NCBI GenBank assembly: GCA_944989445.1
Contig: CALYLW010000725.1
Coordinates: forward strand, 62,001-126,000
Direction: 5' to 3'
Length of the DNA: 64,000 nucleotides
Source: Ampullaceana balthica
Lineage: Eukaryota > Mollusca > Gastropoda > Lymnaeidae
The position numbers and the translations under genes are program-made. Positions 44,577-55,723 of the stretch are shown piece by piece (position 1 is the first letter of the stretch; every line of letters begins with the position of its first letter). The notes under the pieces were generated by a model, which was given only the letters and a program-made list of their open reading frames with translations, was not told the origin of the DNA and made no database searches.

Positions 44577-44735
44577 ATAGTATGCTGGTACAATAGTATA
44601 CTGGTACAATAGTATGCTGGTACAATAGTATGCTGGTACAATAGTATACTGGTACAATAGTATACTGGTACAATAGTATACTGGTACAATAGTATGCTGG
44701 TACAATAGTATGCTGGTACAATAGTATGCTGGTAA
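44577..44735. repeat. 16-bp minisatellite, ten copies
   Basis: AGTATGCTGGTACAAT and its variant with TATACTGG, ten units. Unit 1 has no array at the matching place (25540-25590), only single related words. The tyrosine-rich frames on the minus strand (44516-44809) are artefacts. Confidence 0.95.
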
Positions 44736-44856
44736 CAATAAATGCGATGATTCCATGATCCTTGCAAGTCTTTATAAAAAGATATTAGGAATAAAACAAC
44801 ACACAACACATTAAAAAATATTTAAAAATAATAAAACCATTTTTAAAATCTTTATA

Positions 44857-45600
44857 TTAACTCCTGGTGTCTGGTTGTTTGTCGACAACACTTTGGATCG
44901 ATTTTGAACCCCCTTCCTTGTAAGCTAGCAAGCTCAAATTTTGCAGGCAGACTCGTGCCGATGATTAAAACGACATGTACTGTATTTAAATTATTGAATT
45001 TTTAGTTTATTTTATTTATCTCTATGTTTTATGTTAAATTTTTGAGATATTGTGTCATGGTGCGTATTTTATTGAACAACCTTTCCTGTCGCGCAATAAG
45101 GTGCACATTTTATTGACAATACTTTTTATAAACATACGAGCAACAAAGCACGTCCAAGGACGTTCCGCCACCTTTCGGTGGCATGTTGTAACTCCCTTCC
45201 AACAGCCTTCTCGACAGGCATACATGTACATCACGTCAAAAAAACTATTCATTATATTTAAAATAAACAACTTGTAAAAACATAACTTTTGAATATAAAT
45301 CCCACTGCACATAACTCATAGAAATACTGCACCAAAAATAACTAGTTTTGAACGTCCGCGTAAACGTGTTCAATATGATTGGGGAGTCAAATGTGTTTCA
45401 GGGACCAATCGCTATCGAGGACCGGACAGAACGGACAGAACTTGGCATTTTATTGTATAGGGTTCCTGATCGGTGCGCATTATATTAAACCTGTTTTACG
45501 ACACAACTACAATTTTGTATTGTTGGATGGTCTTGCGCTGCGTATTATAATGAACTTTCTTTCAGTTACGTCTCGTACATAAAGGATTTATAGTCAAAAA
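44857..45600 (+). mobile_element. Element of the TATAAATCC-terminus family, long form
   Basis: Left CTTTATATTAACTCCTGG, then GGATCGATTTTGAACCC, GTAAGCTAGCAAGCTC and CTCGTGCCGATGATTAAAA as in the minus copy at 8863-9500. The middle part (45136-45460) matches 15046-15676. The right end is CATAAAGGATTTATAGTC. It shows that the 15-kb and 9-kb repeats are parts of one long family. Confidence 0.6.
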
Positions 45601-45784
45601 CTAATTTTTTACCGTTTTTTTAATTAAATTTTACTATACATGTAAGTTTAGTTGACTTGGATTAAATTAGAAAGTTTCTCACCACAATGGTCACCAATTT
45701 AAAAAAAAACATTAGATAACTGACTGGTTTCTACATTTGTTGAAAGCATTTGGATTTATGAAACTTTTCCGTAATATAACAAAC

Positions 45785-46160
45785 TAGTTTGTGCCAGGGC
45801 GCCGTGGCGCCTGCGGCGCCCACTTTTTATGGCGCCTACGGCGACAACCTTTTTCAAAAGCCCAACTAACTTGTACTTTTTTGTTAAATACGAAATATTA
45901 AACTTTCTGAAATGTACGCAAAGTATTCAATAATAGAGGCTGTAGGGCGCCTAAGGCGCCCACTTTGTTTTTTGTCAAAAGCCCAAGTAACTTATCCTTG
46001 TTTGATAAATACGAAATATTAAACTTCCTGGAATGTACAAAAAGTATTTTACATCTTTAATTTATAATCATCTTGCGCACCGATGCACACCTTGTATTTT
46101 AAAATATAAGATCAAACAATGACGTCATATTAAATATTTTTACAGTGCTAATCACCACAA
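45785..46160. repeat. GGCGCC-rich repeat, copy 1
   Basis: Reiterated GGCGCC palindromes (45800-45850 and 45950-45962). Two tandem sub-blocks each contain TACGAAATATTAAACTT, then AACAATGACGTCATATTAAA. A second copy is at 50610-50990. No coding frame; class unknown. Confidence 0.6.
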
Positions 46161-46632
46161 GATTTTTCAACTGCTATAGACTGTTGTACATCATCAGCGT
46201 TCCACATCCCTACATCTACCCAGTGAGTGACTTGGGCTTTTATATTATATATGGAGGGAAGAGTGAGGGTGGCGCTTAGATAAACAACATTTGCTCTTAG
46301 CAACGGCTATCTCAAAGATATCGGTATTATTAAACAAGTTAGCCCCTTTTCATAACACACATAACGTAAGGTCAGTTTGTCAGTTTCATATCAAGCTTCA
46401 ATTCTCTCCGACGCGATATTTAAAAAAAAATTGAGTTAGGGGTTGGGAAAGGGCGGGGGAGGCAGTTCGTTTATTTAAAGAACAAAACTTGTTTCAGGTT
46501 AATCAGTTCTTTTTCGTGTCAAGAGACAAAATGTGTAACAATTCTTAGGAGTTAGTCGGCACACCATAATATGTTTCATATTAAGCGATACTTCTTTTCT
46601 TAGACGTTTTTGAGATAAACTTATTTCATTGT

Positions 46633-46644
46633 ATACGCACACGC

Positions 46645-46692
<48 letters not shown>

Positions 46693-46693
46693 A
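46633..46693. repeat. CA microsatellite
   Basis: Almost pure ACAC run. The valine/cysteine frame on the minus strand is an artefact. Confidence 0.95.
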
Positions 46694-46867
46694 CTTATAA
46701 ATATATTAAATATAACACAAGACGACATAACCTACTTTAACAGGATGTAATCATTTCTTTTAAACTAATAGAAAAAAAAACATTCTTGCAAAACACGAAT
46801 ATCATTGACGGGCATGCTGCTCCATTTACTGGTATAAACACATTAATACTTCAAACATGTGAAATCA

Positions 46868-47080
46868 GCACAAGGGGCGTAATTGGTTACACTAGGGACA
46901 TAAGATATAATCTACTCATAACGAAACTCGAGAGGTCTGTTTACTTAGATAACGATAACGGCGTCATGTTTTAGCGTGAGAATGGCAACCAGTAAACTTG
47001 ACAAGAAATGAGTACATTGAGTTGAGTTTATTTCTTTGTTTCATAGACTTTTATAAATAAGCTGTGAATAAAGGACAGAG
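46868..47080 (+). promoter_or_regulatory. Distal copy of FREP upstream sequence (unit 3)
   Basis: CACAAGGGGCGTAATTGG, GCGTGAGAATGG and AAGAAATGAGTACATTGAG align with the distal blocks of units 1 and 2. No exon follows. Confidence 0.35.
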
Positions 47081-47616
47081 AACTCAGTACAAATAGAAAC
47101 AGTTTAATCTATTTTAGCTTTACCAAAATCGATTTTTCATTAACATCGCGAAATTTGTTAAACAGTATTCACACAATATTATTGAAACTGTTAAAACCTG
47201 ACTAGCGCTGTTCTTTCTGATTTTGTTTTATTGATGTTCATATATCATGATGATGTCTATGTTTAAATTATTTTGTCAATGTGTTCTTTATTATTTTTTT
47301 TTACAATTTACAGCTAACCATTTTTACAAACATTTTGTAAGAACTTCCACTGTATGAATCAGTCTACTCAATGCTCTTTCAATTGTATACAACAAACATA
47401 ATTCGAAGGACATACTCGTTTAAGTTGACTTCTTGTCCTGAAAAACCAAGTCCCAACAAAAACTTTTGGTGCCGTTTAGATTGCCGACTGCCTATGATGC
47501 TGATATTGAACGGTGTAGCCTGCTATGCCCCTTTGTGTTGAAGCATGCGCTGTTTAATGATTGTTAGAGAAGCCGAACATTGTTTTTATGAATTGTGAAA
47601 AAATTCACCATTTTTA

Positions 47617-49275
47617 AATCCCTTATATTAACTTCGCGGCCGTCTCTCTCTCTCTGTCTGTCTCTCTCTCTCTCATCATCTCATGGGCTCGGCGGGCGGA
47701 AAAACAGAAGTCGAAAAATGACCCACTTCCAATGATCCGATCGAACTGAAATTTGGCACACGGACCCGTCTTACCTAACAATGCATCGTATCAAAATTTC
47801 AGATCGATCGAACGTACCGTAATTAAATTAATGCATTTTTAGTTTATCCTTATATGAGGTATGTAATTTAAAATCACGATTTGTTATTGTTTTTTTGCCA
47901 CGTGAAAGTTTGAGCATTGAGGCGACCCAACGAAACGACGGTGCGCTTTTGTTTACATTTTACGTGTCACTCTGAGCTCGGTCAAGCGAATCGGTGACCA
48001 GACTTTTCCCCTCTCCCCCTCCCACCCACCCCTCCCCCCACCCCTCCCCCCCTAGGGTTATGAAGCAAACTTGTGTTAAGACAGATTCAGTCTGTAAATG
48101 TTTGAAAATAATCAATACTGTTAGTTATGTCTCATATATAAGGGATTTATAGTCAAAAACTTTGTTTTTACGGGTTTGTTTTATTAAATCCCTTATATTA
48201 ACTTCACCGCCGTCTCTCTCTCTCTGTCTCTCTCTCATCATCTCATGGGCTCGGCGGGCGGAAAAACAGAAGTCAAAAATGACCCACTTCCAATGATCCG
48301 ATCGAACTGAAATTTGGCACACGGACCCGTCTTACCTAACAATGCATCGTATCAAAATTTCAGATCGATCGAACGTACCGTAATTAAATTAATGCATTTT
48401 TAGTTTATCCTTATATGAGGTATGTAATTTAAAATCACGATTTGTTATTGTTTTTTTGCCACGTGAAAGTTTGAGCATTGAGGCGACCCAACGAAACGAC
48501 GGTGCGCTTTTGTTTACATTTTACGTGTCACTCTGAGCTCGGTCAAGCGAATCGGTGACCAGACTTTTACCCCTCTCCCCCTCCCACCCACCCCTCCCCC
48601 CTAGGGTTATGATGCAAAGTTGAGTTAAGACAGATTCAGTCTGTAAATGTTTGAAAATAATCAATACTGTTAGTTATGTCTCATATATAAGGGATTTATA
48701 GTCAAAAACTTTGTTTTTACGGGTTTGTTTTATTAAATCCCTTATATTAACTTCGCGGCCGTCTCTCTCTGTCTGTCTCTCTCTCATCATCTCATGGGCT
48801 CGGCGGGCGGAAAAACAGAAGTCAAAAATGACCCACTTCCAATGATCCGATCGAACTGAAATTTGGCACACGGACCCGTCTTACCTAACAATGCATCGTA
48901 TCAAAATTTCAGATCGATCGAACGTACCGTAATTAAATTAATGCATTTTTAGTTTATCCTTATATGAGGTATGTAATTTAAAATCACGATTTGTTATTGT
49001 TTTTTTGCCACGTGAAAGTTTGAGCATTGAGGCGACCCAACGAAACGACGGTGCGCTTTTGTTTACATTTTACGTGTCACTCTGAGCTCGGTCAAGCGAA
49101 TCGGTGACCAGACTTTTCCCCTCTCCCCCTCCCCACCCCACCCCTCCCCCCCTAGGGTTATGAAGCAAACTTGTGTTAAGACAGATTCAGTCTGTAAATG
49201 TTTGAAAATAATCAATACTGTTAGTTATGTCTCATATATAAGGGATTTATAGTCAAAAACTTTGTTTTTACGGGT
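47617..49275 (+). repeat. Three tandem ~550-bp elements of the TATAAATCC-terminus family
   Basis: Copies start at about 47617, 48186 and 48735 (AAATCCCTTATATTAAC) and end with ATATAAGGGATTTATAGTC before a linker TTTACGGGTTTGTTTTATT. They are nearly identical: the same short minus-strand frame recurs exactly 549 bases apart (48125-48322 and 48674-48871). Each has a TCTC-rich block, the GATCGATCGAACGTACCG core and a C-rich tract of 35-50 bases. The interiors are more alike than those of the 39-kb copies, so the array arose recently. No coding capacity. Confidence 0.85.
48007..48056 (-). other. G-rich tract able to form a quadruplex (first of three)
   Basis: CCCCTCTCCCCCTCCCACCC and more on the plus strand. 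The minus strand has at least six runs of three or more G separated by one or two bases. Equivalent tracts lie at 48569-48603 and 49116-49156 in the other array units. Confidence 0.65.
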
Positions 49276-50600
49276 TTATTCATATCTTTCTGATGCATCA
49301 AACGTATGTAGAGGGTTGTCGCTGAGCAAATATCTTAACACCAGAAATTGCGTAGTTGTCTTGACCAAGTTCAGCGTTTATAATGTGTTGGATTCAATAC
49401 TGAAAATATGCATTATTTCGGGTTGTTAATAACATGTATTGAATAATACTTGTAACTATCACTTTTCGCGATTAGAATGCCACTTTTGAAAACAAATTAA
49501 TCACCACAATATGCTCCAGTGTCTAAAAATGGTGATTGTTTTGTAGAAACGTCTTTTAAGTTGTTCACAAATCTTATATAGTAAATCCTAATTACTTATT
49601 AGTTTATAGCTCTGCTTGCTACCAGATAATATACCTCATTTGTGGCGTTCTACATGACGCAGAGTAGTATCTCTTCTTGTAAATCTATATTGCATTATTA
49701 TATAAAATTAGTTAAAAGAAAAAACAATTGCGTCAATACAATTCTGTTGTTACATTCTCATATTTAGCGTTTTCACCACGAGTCCAGATACAGCAATAGA
49801 AGACTTATATGGAAGTTTTAGGTAAATTTATAATATAAAAACAGGGTATTAGTAGGCCTGATAATTTACTTTATTTAAAAGCCTGATTGCAGTCTCATCC
49901 CCATTACTTTATGGAAGTTTTAGCAGTGCTTTAACGTCAATGATGAAACACGTTCCAGGTCATGCTTCGAGTGAATATTTTTAATAGAATACTTTGAAAT
50001 ATCTCTTTATTTAGGCGGGATATATTTCAGATTAACCTATTACCAGGTAGCTGACACTGACAAGTACTAACTAATGTTTAACCACTTATTTGTTTTCTAA
50101 ATTGTAACTTATTACAAAAGATCACCTTCAAAATCTTGCAAGTTGTTGTCTCCTGAAAGAAGAAAAAGTGGTTGATTTCGTCCATGTTAAAAAAACACCT
50201 CCCTTTTTCGTCTCTTATAATAAATCTAACTATTTCTGAAAATAAACTTAAGATTTTCTCCAGAAAATATTTTTATACCAATGCATATAAATACCCTAAT
50301 TGCTCGGATTGACTAAGATTGACTAGCAACTTTTAAAAAAATATGATTTAACGATAATATTCAAAAATTGAAGGAAGTACCGTATACAAAAATCAAAATA
50401 CCTATAGTAAACTTTGAGTTTTGTCTTTATTTTTTCTCTAGAAAAATTGTTTGCTTAGAATCAACATGGAATGTGTGATTTTTCATTCCGCACTCTGTCT
50501 CCAGCTTGAAAATGAAACAAGACACAGCTGCTTACTTTATTTTTCTTTGGTTGTTATTTTAAATATAAGTCACTGTTAAGTTACTTTATCGGAATATTAC
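49276..50600. other. Intergenic DNA of unit 3, no gene seen
   Basis: Collinear with 9720-10500 of unit 1 and, near 50450-50545, with 11630-11730. AT-rich and without recognisable genes. Confidence 0.5.
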
Positions 50601-50609
50601 AACACTAGC

Positions 50610-50990
50610 GTATCACCCGTCACAAATGACGGAATTTTTCAACTGAAATCTATTAATTTTGAAACAATGCACCTTTTTAGGGCGCCGCACCACCTTTTTC
50701 AAAAGCTCAAATAACTTGTCCTTGTTTGATCAATACGAAATATTAAACTTTCTGAAAAGCACACAAAGTATTTTATAATAGGGGTTGTAGGGCGCCTATG
50801 GCACCCCCTTTGTTTTTTTTATTTTATAATTAACCATCATCAAATCCTATTTTTACATTGTTCCCTTTTCCAAAATTAAAATATGAGCTAAAACAATGAC
50901 GTCATATAATATTTTTTTACAGCGCATCTTTAATTTGCACACCTTTTGATGCATCGCTGCAGTAATTTGGTGCGCTTCTTTCTAAAATTA
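50610..50990. repeat. GGCGCC-rich repeat, copy 2
   Basis: AGGGCGCCGCACCACC, CAATACGAAATATTAAACTT and AACAATGACGTCATATAA match 45785-46160. Fewer GGCGCC words than in copy 1. Inserted in unit 3 together with other mobile DNA. Confidence 0.6.
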
Positions 50991-53070
50991 GTAGCGTCAC
51001 GGACAGACAGACATGCATGACAGACAGACGTGACAGAGATTGCAAATTATGTATATTGATGTCACAAACTGTTTGAAGGAAAAATGTAGTGTTTGCACGG
51101 CACTTTTTCTAGCATTGTACAGGCCCACCTGGCCCGAAACAGTGCCATTCACTGAAATAGCTAGAAAGGGGGACGAAACGGTCGCTTCCGATGACCCGAC
51201 CCTCAACGGGTACAATGGTTCTCGTCATCGACAGGGGCACTCTCCACCTCTGATGCCCCCGTCTAAGCTCCGTACAGTGACAGTAATAATCTGACTACCT
51301 GACTAGCCCACCCTAACCGGACTTCGACGTTGTACGTCGGGACTGTTAGTTTCGGGTTTCGCATACCCTACTTATCCAGAGGACCTCACAAAGGTCAGCC
51401 CCTTCCTCCAGTATTAATGTCATCAACGATTTCGATCTCTACAAAGCATATGAAAAATTCAAAGCATTGCGCTCAAATTTAAGAGAAAAAAAATTAAACT
51501 ATTTAAAAATATATTCTTACAATAATAATAAATAAACTTGTCTTTATTACAAAGATTATAAAATTGAAAAGGGAATAATTCTATAAGTAAACCATTATTG
51601 TCAGAACATATTAAAATAATATTCGTATAATCATTATTATCCTAAAAATCACTTTTAATTTGATTAAAAACTTTTAAAACTATTAATTATGATACAACGA
51701 AGACAATTTCTGTGCACCTGATAATAAGCAACTTGAGTTGAAAACCACACTTCAGAGAACTTTGCTTTTTTTTTGGGTTCATATTATGGAAATGAGTTGA
51801 TAATAGTAAAAATATATATTTAATTCTTATTTTGTATAACGTTATTCGGGTAAATGGTTACCACTGGTCAACCGAATATATTGTCCATGTTGTAAAGCTC
51901 CTTCGTCGTACTGCTTGCTTTACTGACTCTTCAACTCGTACACTTAAAACAAAGGCAGCTTTAATGCTAACAGTTCTTCTCTTTATTATGGTATAACTTC
52001 TGGTTACATTTGCTCTCTATCTCTACGACTCTCTCTATCTATCTAAGTCTGTCCTCTAACCCTGGGGCGGGTTACTCTCTGTCCTGGTCTGTCCAAGTCT
52101 CTCGTGGGTGACTCCCTAAACTGCTCTCTTACCCCGGGGTGGGTTATTCTGTCTTGTCTCCTACCGTCCCTTCCTTATATTACTGGCCACAGGCATGCGG
52201 CCTACACCCGAGAACGCACCCCTAGTGTGAGCAATAAAATTCTTAGTCTTTCATTCCCTAATCCACGTCCAACTTAGGTTTCCCCGGTAGACCCTAACGA
52301 TATCCCCTCCAATAGTTTCGTTCAATGGCAATAACATCTCACTTCCTTTGTCTAACAATGCTGACTTGTTCTACACCACCGTCTACCCCTCTTCTTACCA
52401 CCCAACGTTCCGTAGCTGGGGGTGGGGGGGGAGGGAGGAAGGCCGGAATACTTTCATTTCCGGGCATTGTCTGAGCGCATCATTACATTCCAGGTATGTC
52501 GCCTACCTACCGTCAGCTCCCCTCTCAAATATTCCAACCAAGGTTCTCAATTATTTCAACCCAGGTCCTCAAAAATATCATAACTGTTTTTTTTTCTTAC
52601 CGGTACAAATTCTTTCCTCAGTTGAAATTTTGGGTCTAGAAAGCTATAGTTATTTTCACTTTCTCCTGAATAATTGAGAAACACATATCACTTCACTCAT
52701 TTTTGTTGGCCTCAGTATTCCTTTTTGAATATTCCAAAAATTTAACATTTACAACTTAAAATTTGATTTGTCTTATACATTATCCTTTCACCAATTAATC
52801 ATTCATTCCATTAACTAATTACTTAAGTTCCCTGTTCCTTAGTATGTCCATGATAAGATGAAATGAATATTTGAACATTGTTAAGTGAGTTGCATTGTAG
52901 CAGCAGTTAGTCTGCGAATTCCCAATAGCAACTTTAAACATGAAAGAGAAGTCTGCATTTCTCCCTTTCATCTCTGATGATTGATTCAACAGAAAGGACT
53001 GCAGACGTTGACTCACGGACTTGGACACTGGGTTGTTGTTTAGACCTGTAGTCAGTATAGGATTGGGTTG
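50991..53070. other. Inserted DNA in unit 3 upstream region, unassigned
   Basis: No counterpart in units 1 and 2. GC-richer parts at 51100-51400 and 51990-52560 could be a retroelement or LTR pieces. Examples are GGGGCGGGTTACTCTCTGTC and a repeated CCCTGGGG/CCCCGGGG(T)GGGTTA phrase at 52058 and 52132. No domain is readable. Confidence 0.4.
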
Positions 53071-53078
53071 GTCTAAGA

Positions 53079-53994
53079 CAGAAGTCCCCAACCTGGGGTC
53101 CGCGGAGATGTGCCTGGTGGTCCGAGAGCAAAAGAATATTAAATTATTTACATTTTTTTTTACTGTGGTGCATTTCTCTAGGGATTGCTCGTCTTTCCAT
53201 ACATAAGATGGAAAAGCTTGTTACCCGTTTTGGCGGCACCACGTCCAAAGAACATTAATGACACATAGCACAGAGCGGACAACCGCCTACAATCAATCCA
53301 ACATACCAACACCGCTCTGCATAGTTTTCGGTGACCGGTTTTCTAATGAGGCGATGAAACCTTCAAAATTAATAGGATTAATTCATCACCGTGGTACGCA
53401 CTCCAGGTTGACGAATCTACAGACATCGACAACAAAGCAATATTACTTGTTTATTTTAGATATATTTATCATGAGGATGTACATGAGGATTTGTTATATG
53501 CTCTATATTTGTCAACCAACATCACGGGAGCTGAACTGTTCAAGTCATTGGATGGTTATATATCAGGACACCTAAAATGGTCCCTTTGTGTCGGCATCTG
53601 CTCATCCTATATGTGTGAAGTGGGTATTCTGCAGTGACAGCAACGAAGACAAAACAACGGAAAAAATAGACATAAGCAGCACACTTCGGGTGTCATTGTC
53701 TCCCATTACCCCCGGATGGAACCGTCGTGTTGCAGAAAACAAGCTCAGTGTTTTCATTTATTTAACATTCTAGTAAATTAAAATATTAAATACTTTTTGT
53801 ATTTTATTTTGTAGGAATTTTTAAGTACAATTAAATTAAAACTATAAAATCAAAACAATCTAAAATACATGTATAAACGATCAACGCAGTCACACCCCCC
53901 CCCCATATCCCCCTCACCCCACACAGGTTAGTGGGCCGCGGTAAAATTATCAAACTATTAGTGGTCCGCGGCGTTAAAAGGTTGGGGACCACTG
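53079..53994 (+). mobile_element. hAT (Charlie/ZBED5-like) transposon, internally deleted
   Basis: The left end is CAGAAGTCCCCAACCTGGGG. The right end, on the other strand, is CAGTGGTCCCCAACCTTTTA; both continue with GGTCCGCGG-like sequence. The 8-bp target duplication GTCTAAGA/GTCTAAGG lies at 53071-53078 and 53995-54002 (one mismatch). The interior encodes pieces of a hAT transposase. It is shorter than a full element (916 bp) and cannot be active. Confidence 0.85.
53258..53773 (+). pseudogene. hAT transposase fragments
   Basis: In changing frames: FRYIYHEDVHEDLLYALYLS, TGAELFKSLDGYI, WSLCVGIC, then a jump to the C-terminal end LRVSLSPITPGWNRRVAE. These match the DES/ED region and the very end of ZBED5/ZMYM6-like hAT transposases. 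The dimerisation region between is deleted. Confidence 0.7.
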
Positions 53995-54002
53995 GTCTAA
54001 GG

Positions 54003-55250
54003 TCCTAATCTACAGAGCCATAACTGTTCCGGAAATAAACTTATTAGGATAATCGTTAGAAATGGGTTTGAAAAAAAGAAAATATAATATTAAACATAAT
54101 TAATTATAGTACATTATTCAATTCTAAAGAAAGTTAGAGTGAGTATCAGCTTATTAGCAAGCAGAATGTAAAGCAAATTGGGAAATACTGATGCCACCTT
54201 ATAGTGTAACCAGGGTAAACAAAGTCATATAAAATTTATTATCGACTTGGGAAAAGATAATACAATACATACTAAATATAAACTATTAAGAAAGAAAAAT
54301 ATGTGTGCTAAAATTAATTTACTTCATTCATATAGGTCTCATTGCTACTTTATATATCAATAGATTTAGTAAAATCAATTTTATTCGTGAACAAACATGC
54401 GACGTGGGAGGACTTTGTAAATAGTACAATTACATAACTTCGATAGTGACTTTGTCCATCGATGAAAATAAATAAATTTTCTATGGACATTTTTTTTTCA
54501 ATAGAAATATCTTTTCTACCTTGGATATAAGCAATTTCTTCACTAGATGATGAATCTTTGGATATACACGTAAAAAATTGCGACCAACAGGTCCTTAGTA
54601 AATTTAACAAGATTGTTAAAACGGCGAATGAAAATAGCGTTCCCTTAAACCAAAAAACACGAGGCTAGGACGAAAATGTTTTTAAATTTAAAATAAAAAT
54701 TCATGCTTGAAATGATAATTTTTAATTATTTTATCCAATTTTTTGTGGATTTATTTTAAAAATAACATTGGAATATAAAAAGTGATATTTTTTAAATCTA
54801 TTTCTAATATACCAACCAGTTTTAATCAAACAGTCAATGTAACGTACTTTGACAGGTAAAGGCATTTGTTAGTTAAGGTTATAATAACATTTGAAAACTG
54901 TTAACTCCGCATCTTTTTCATACATGTGTAGCGCCTCTGTTTCTACTAGAAGGCTGCAATTTTCTGAACTTTCTTCCAAATTTATTTAAATAACCGACCA
55001 TCTCTGTTGCTTGAGAACGTCTAAACAATGTGTGTCATTCCTGTCATACATTTTTGTTCTTTAAAACTGTATGGATATTTTGTATCCAACTGCCATATAT
55101 AGACTATTTTTTATGTTAAGCGCAGCCTCCAATTGTTACAACTTTATATAGTTTATCCTGTTTTTATTTTAAGTATTATTATTATTCTTAAATGCTAAGG
55201 AAGGATTTATGTTTTACCAATAGAAAACAATAAGACGGTAATATTTTTCC
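54003..55250. other. Upstream DNA of unit 3, no gene seen
   Basis: AT-rich. From about 54840 it aligns loosely with 11990-12640 upstream of FREP copy 1. The minus-strand frame at 54350-54610 has no recognisable domain. Confidence 0.5.
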
Positions 55251-55289
55251 CACGCCACATAATACACAAAGGTCATGACCGTTCTGACT

Positions 55290-55662
55290 GAATGTACGTG
55301 AGACTTAATCTACTCTAACTTGACACCCGAGATAAAGTCAGCTATTAAAAATATGTTTGAACGTCAAATTTTTTTTTGGTTGTTTTTTAAATATTTTTAT
55401 ACACATTTACTTTTATTATTATTATTTTGTTAAAAGAATTTTATCCAAAAACAATATTGAGAAATAATAATAGCCAAGAAAATTATTAATGTTTTTTTCG
55501 CTCGGTCATCCACTTTTTTCTTTTTTTTATATATATGATTTAAAAAATACATTGAGCTCAATTATAAATAGGAGCAACAGATGCATTTCTCCATGACAAA
55601 AAGTAGTTTACTTAAATCTCACAAAACTCAATGTTATAAGCGAAGCATCGCAGGAACTAAAC
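55290..55662 (+). promoter_or_regulatory. FREP copy 3 promoter region with TATA box
   Basis: TATAAATA at 55563-55570, exactly 100 bp before the ATG at 55663. ACGTGAGACTTAATC at about 55310 matches copy 1 at 12715. The GATGCATTTCTCCATG phrase follows the box. Confidence 0.65.
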
Positions 55663-55723
55663 ATGACACGCTTTCATCTTTTTTTTATCACTTTATTCGC
55701 GCTTATAAAAACTTATTGTAATG
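55663..55723 (+). CDS. FREP copy 3 exon 1: signal peptide
   Basis: [16 protein letters not shown]... ending TYCN, donor GTAAGT at 55724, phase 1. It is the most diverged of the three signal peptides, but its length and exon border are the same. Confidence 0.8.

Larger units (their letters stand above)
27465..46269 (+). repeat. Segmental duplication unit 2 (carries FREP copy 2)
   Basis: Starts at the TTTGCTCTTGGCAACGG block (27482) matching 7667 and 46294. It then holds, in the same order as unit 1, the GTGTGTCGTGTTTATTTCC block (28079), the FREP gene and the downstream block at 43375-44770. It lacks the LTR element of unit 1 but has its own hAT MITE, LINE, Penelope fragment and SINEs. Edges are approximate. 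Confidence 0.7.

Noticed and set aside
44577..44735. CRISPR-like array
   Set aside because: Units are contiguous with no unique spacers, and the DNA is eukaryotic. It is a minisatellite.
44516..44809. Tyrosine-rich repeat protein in three minus-strand frames
   Set aside because: The 16-bp unit reads open in all three frames, so the protein repeats are just the minisatellite.
48125..48871. Two identical 65-codon minus-strand frames 549 bases apart
   Set aside because: They are the same non-coding tandem element read twice. No start context or domain; the repetition reflects DNA duplication.
54350..54610. 86-codon minus-strand frame as a gene
   Set aside because: No homology, no splice or promoter context, and AT-rich composition as in surrounding intergenic DNA.
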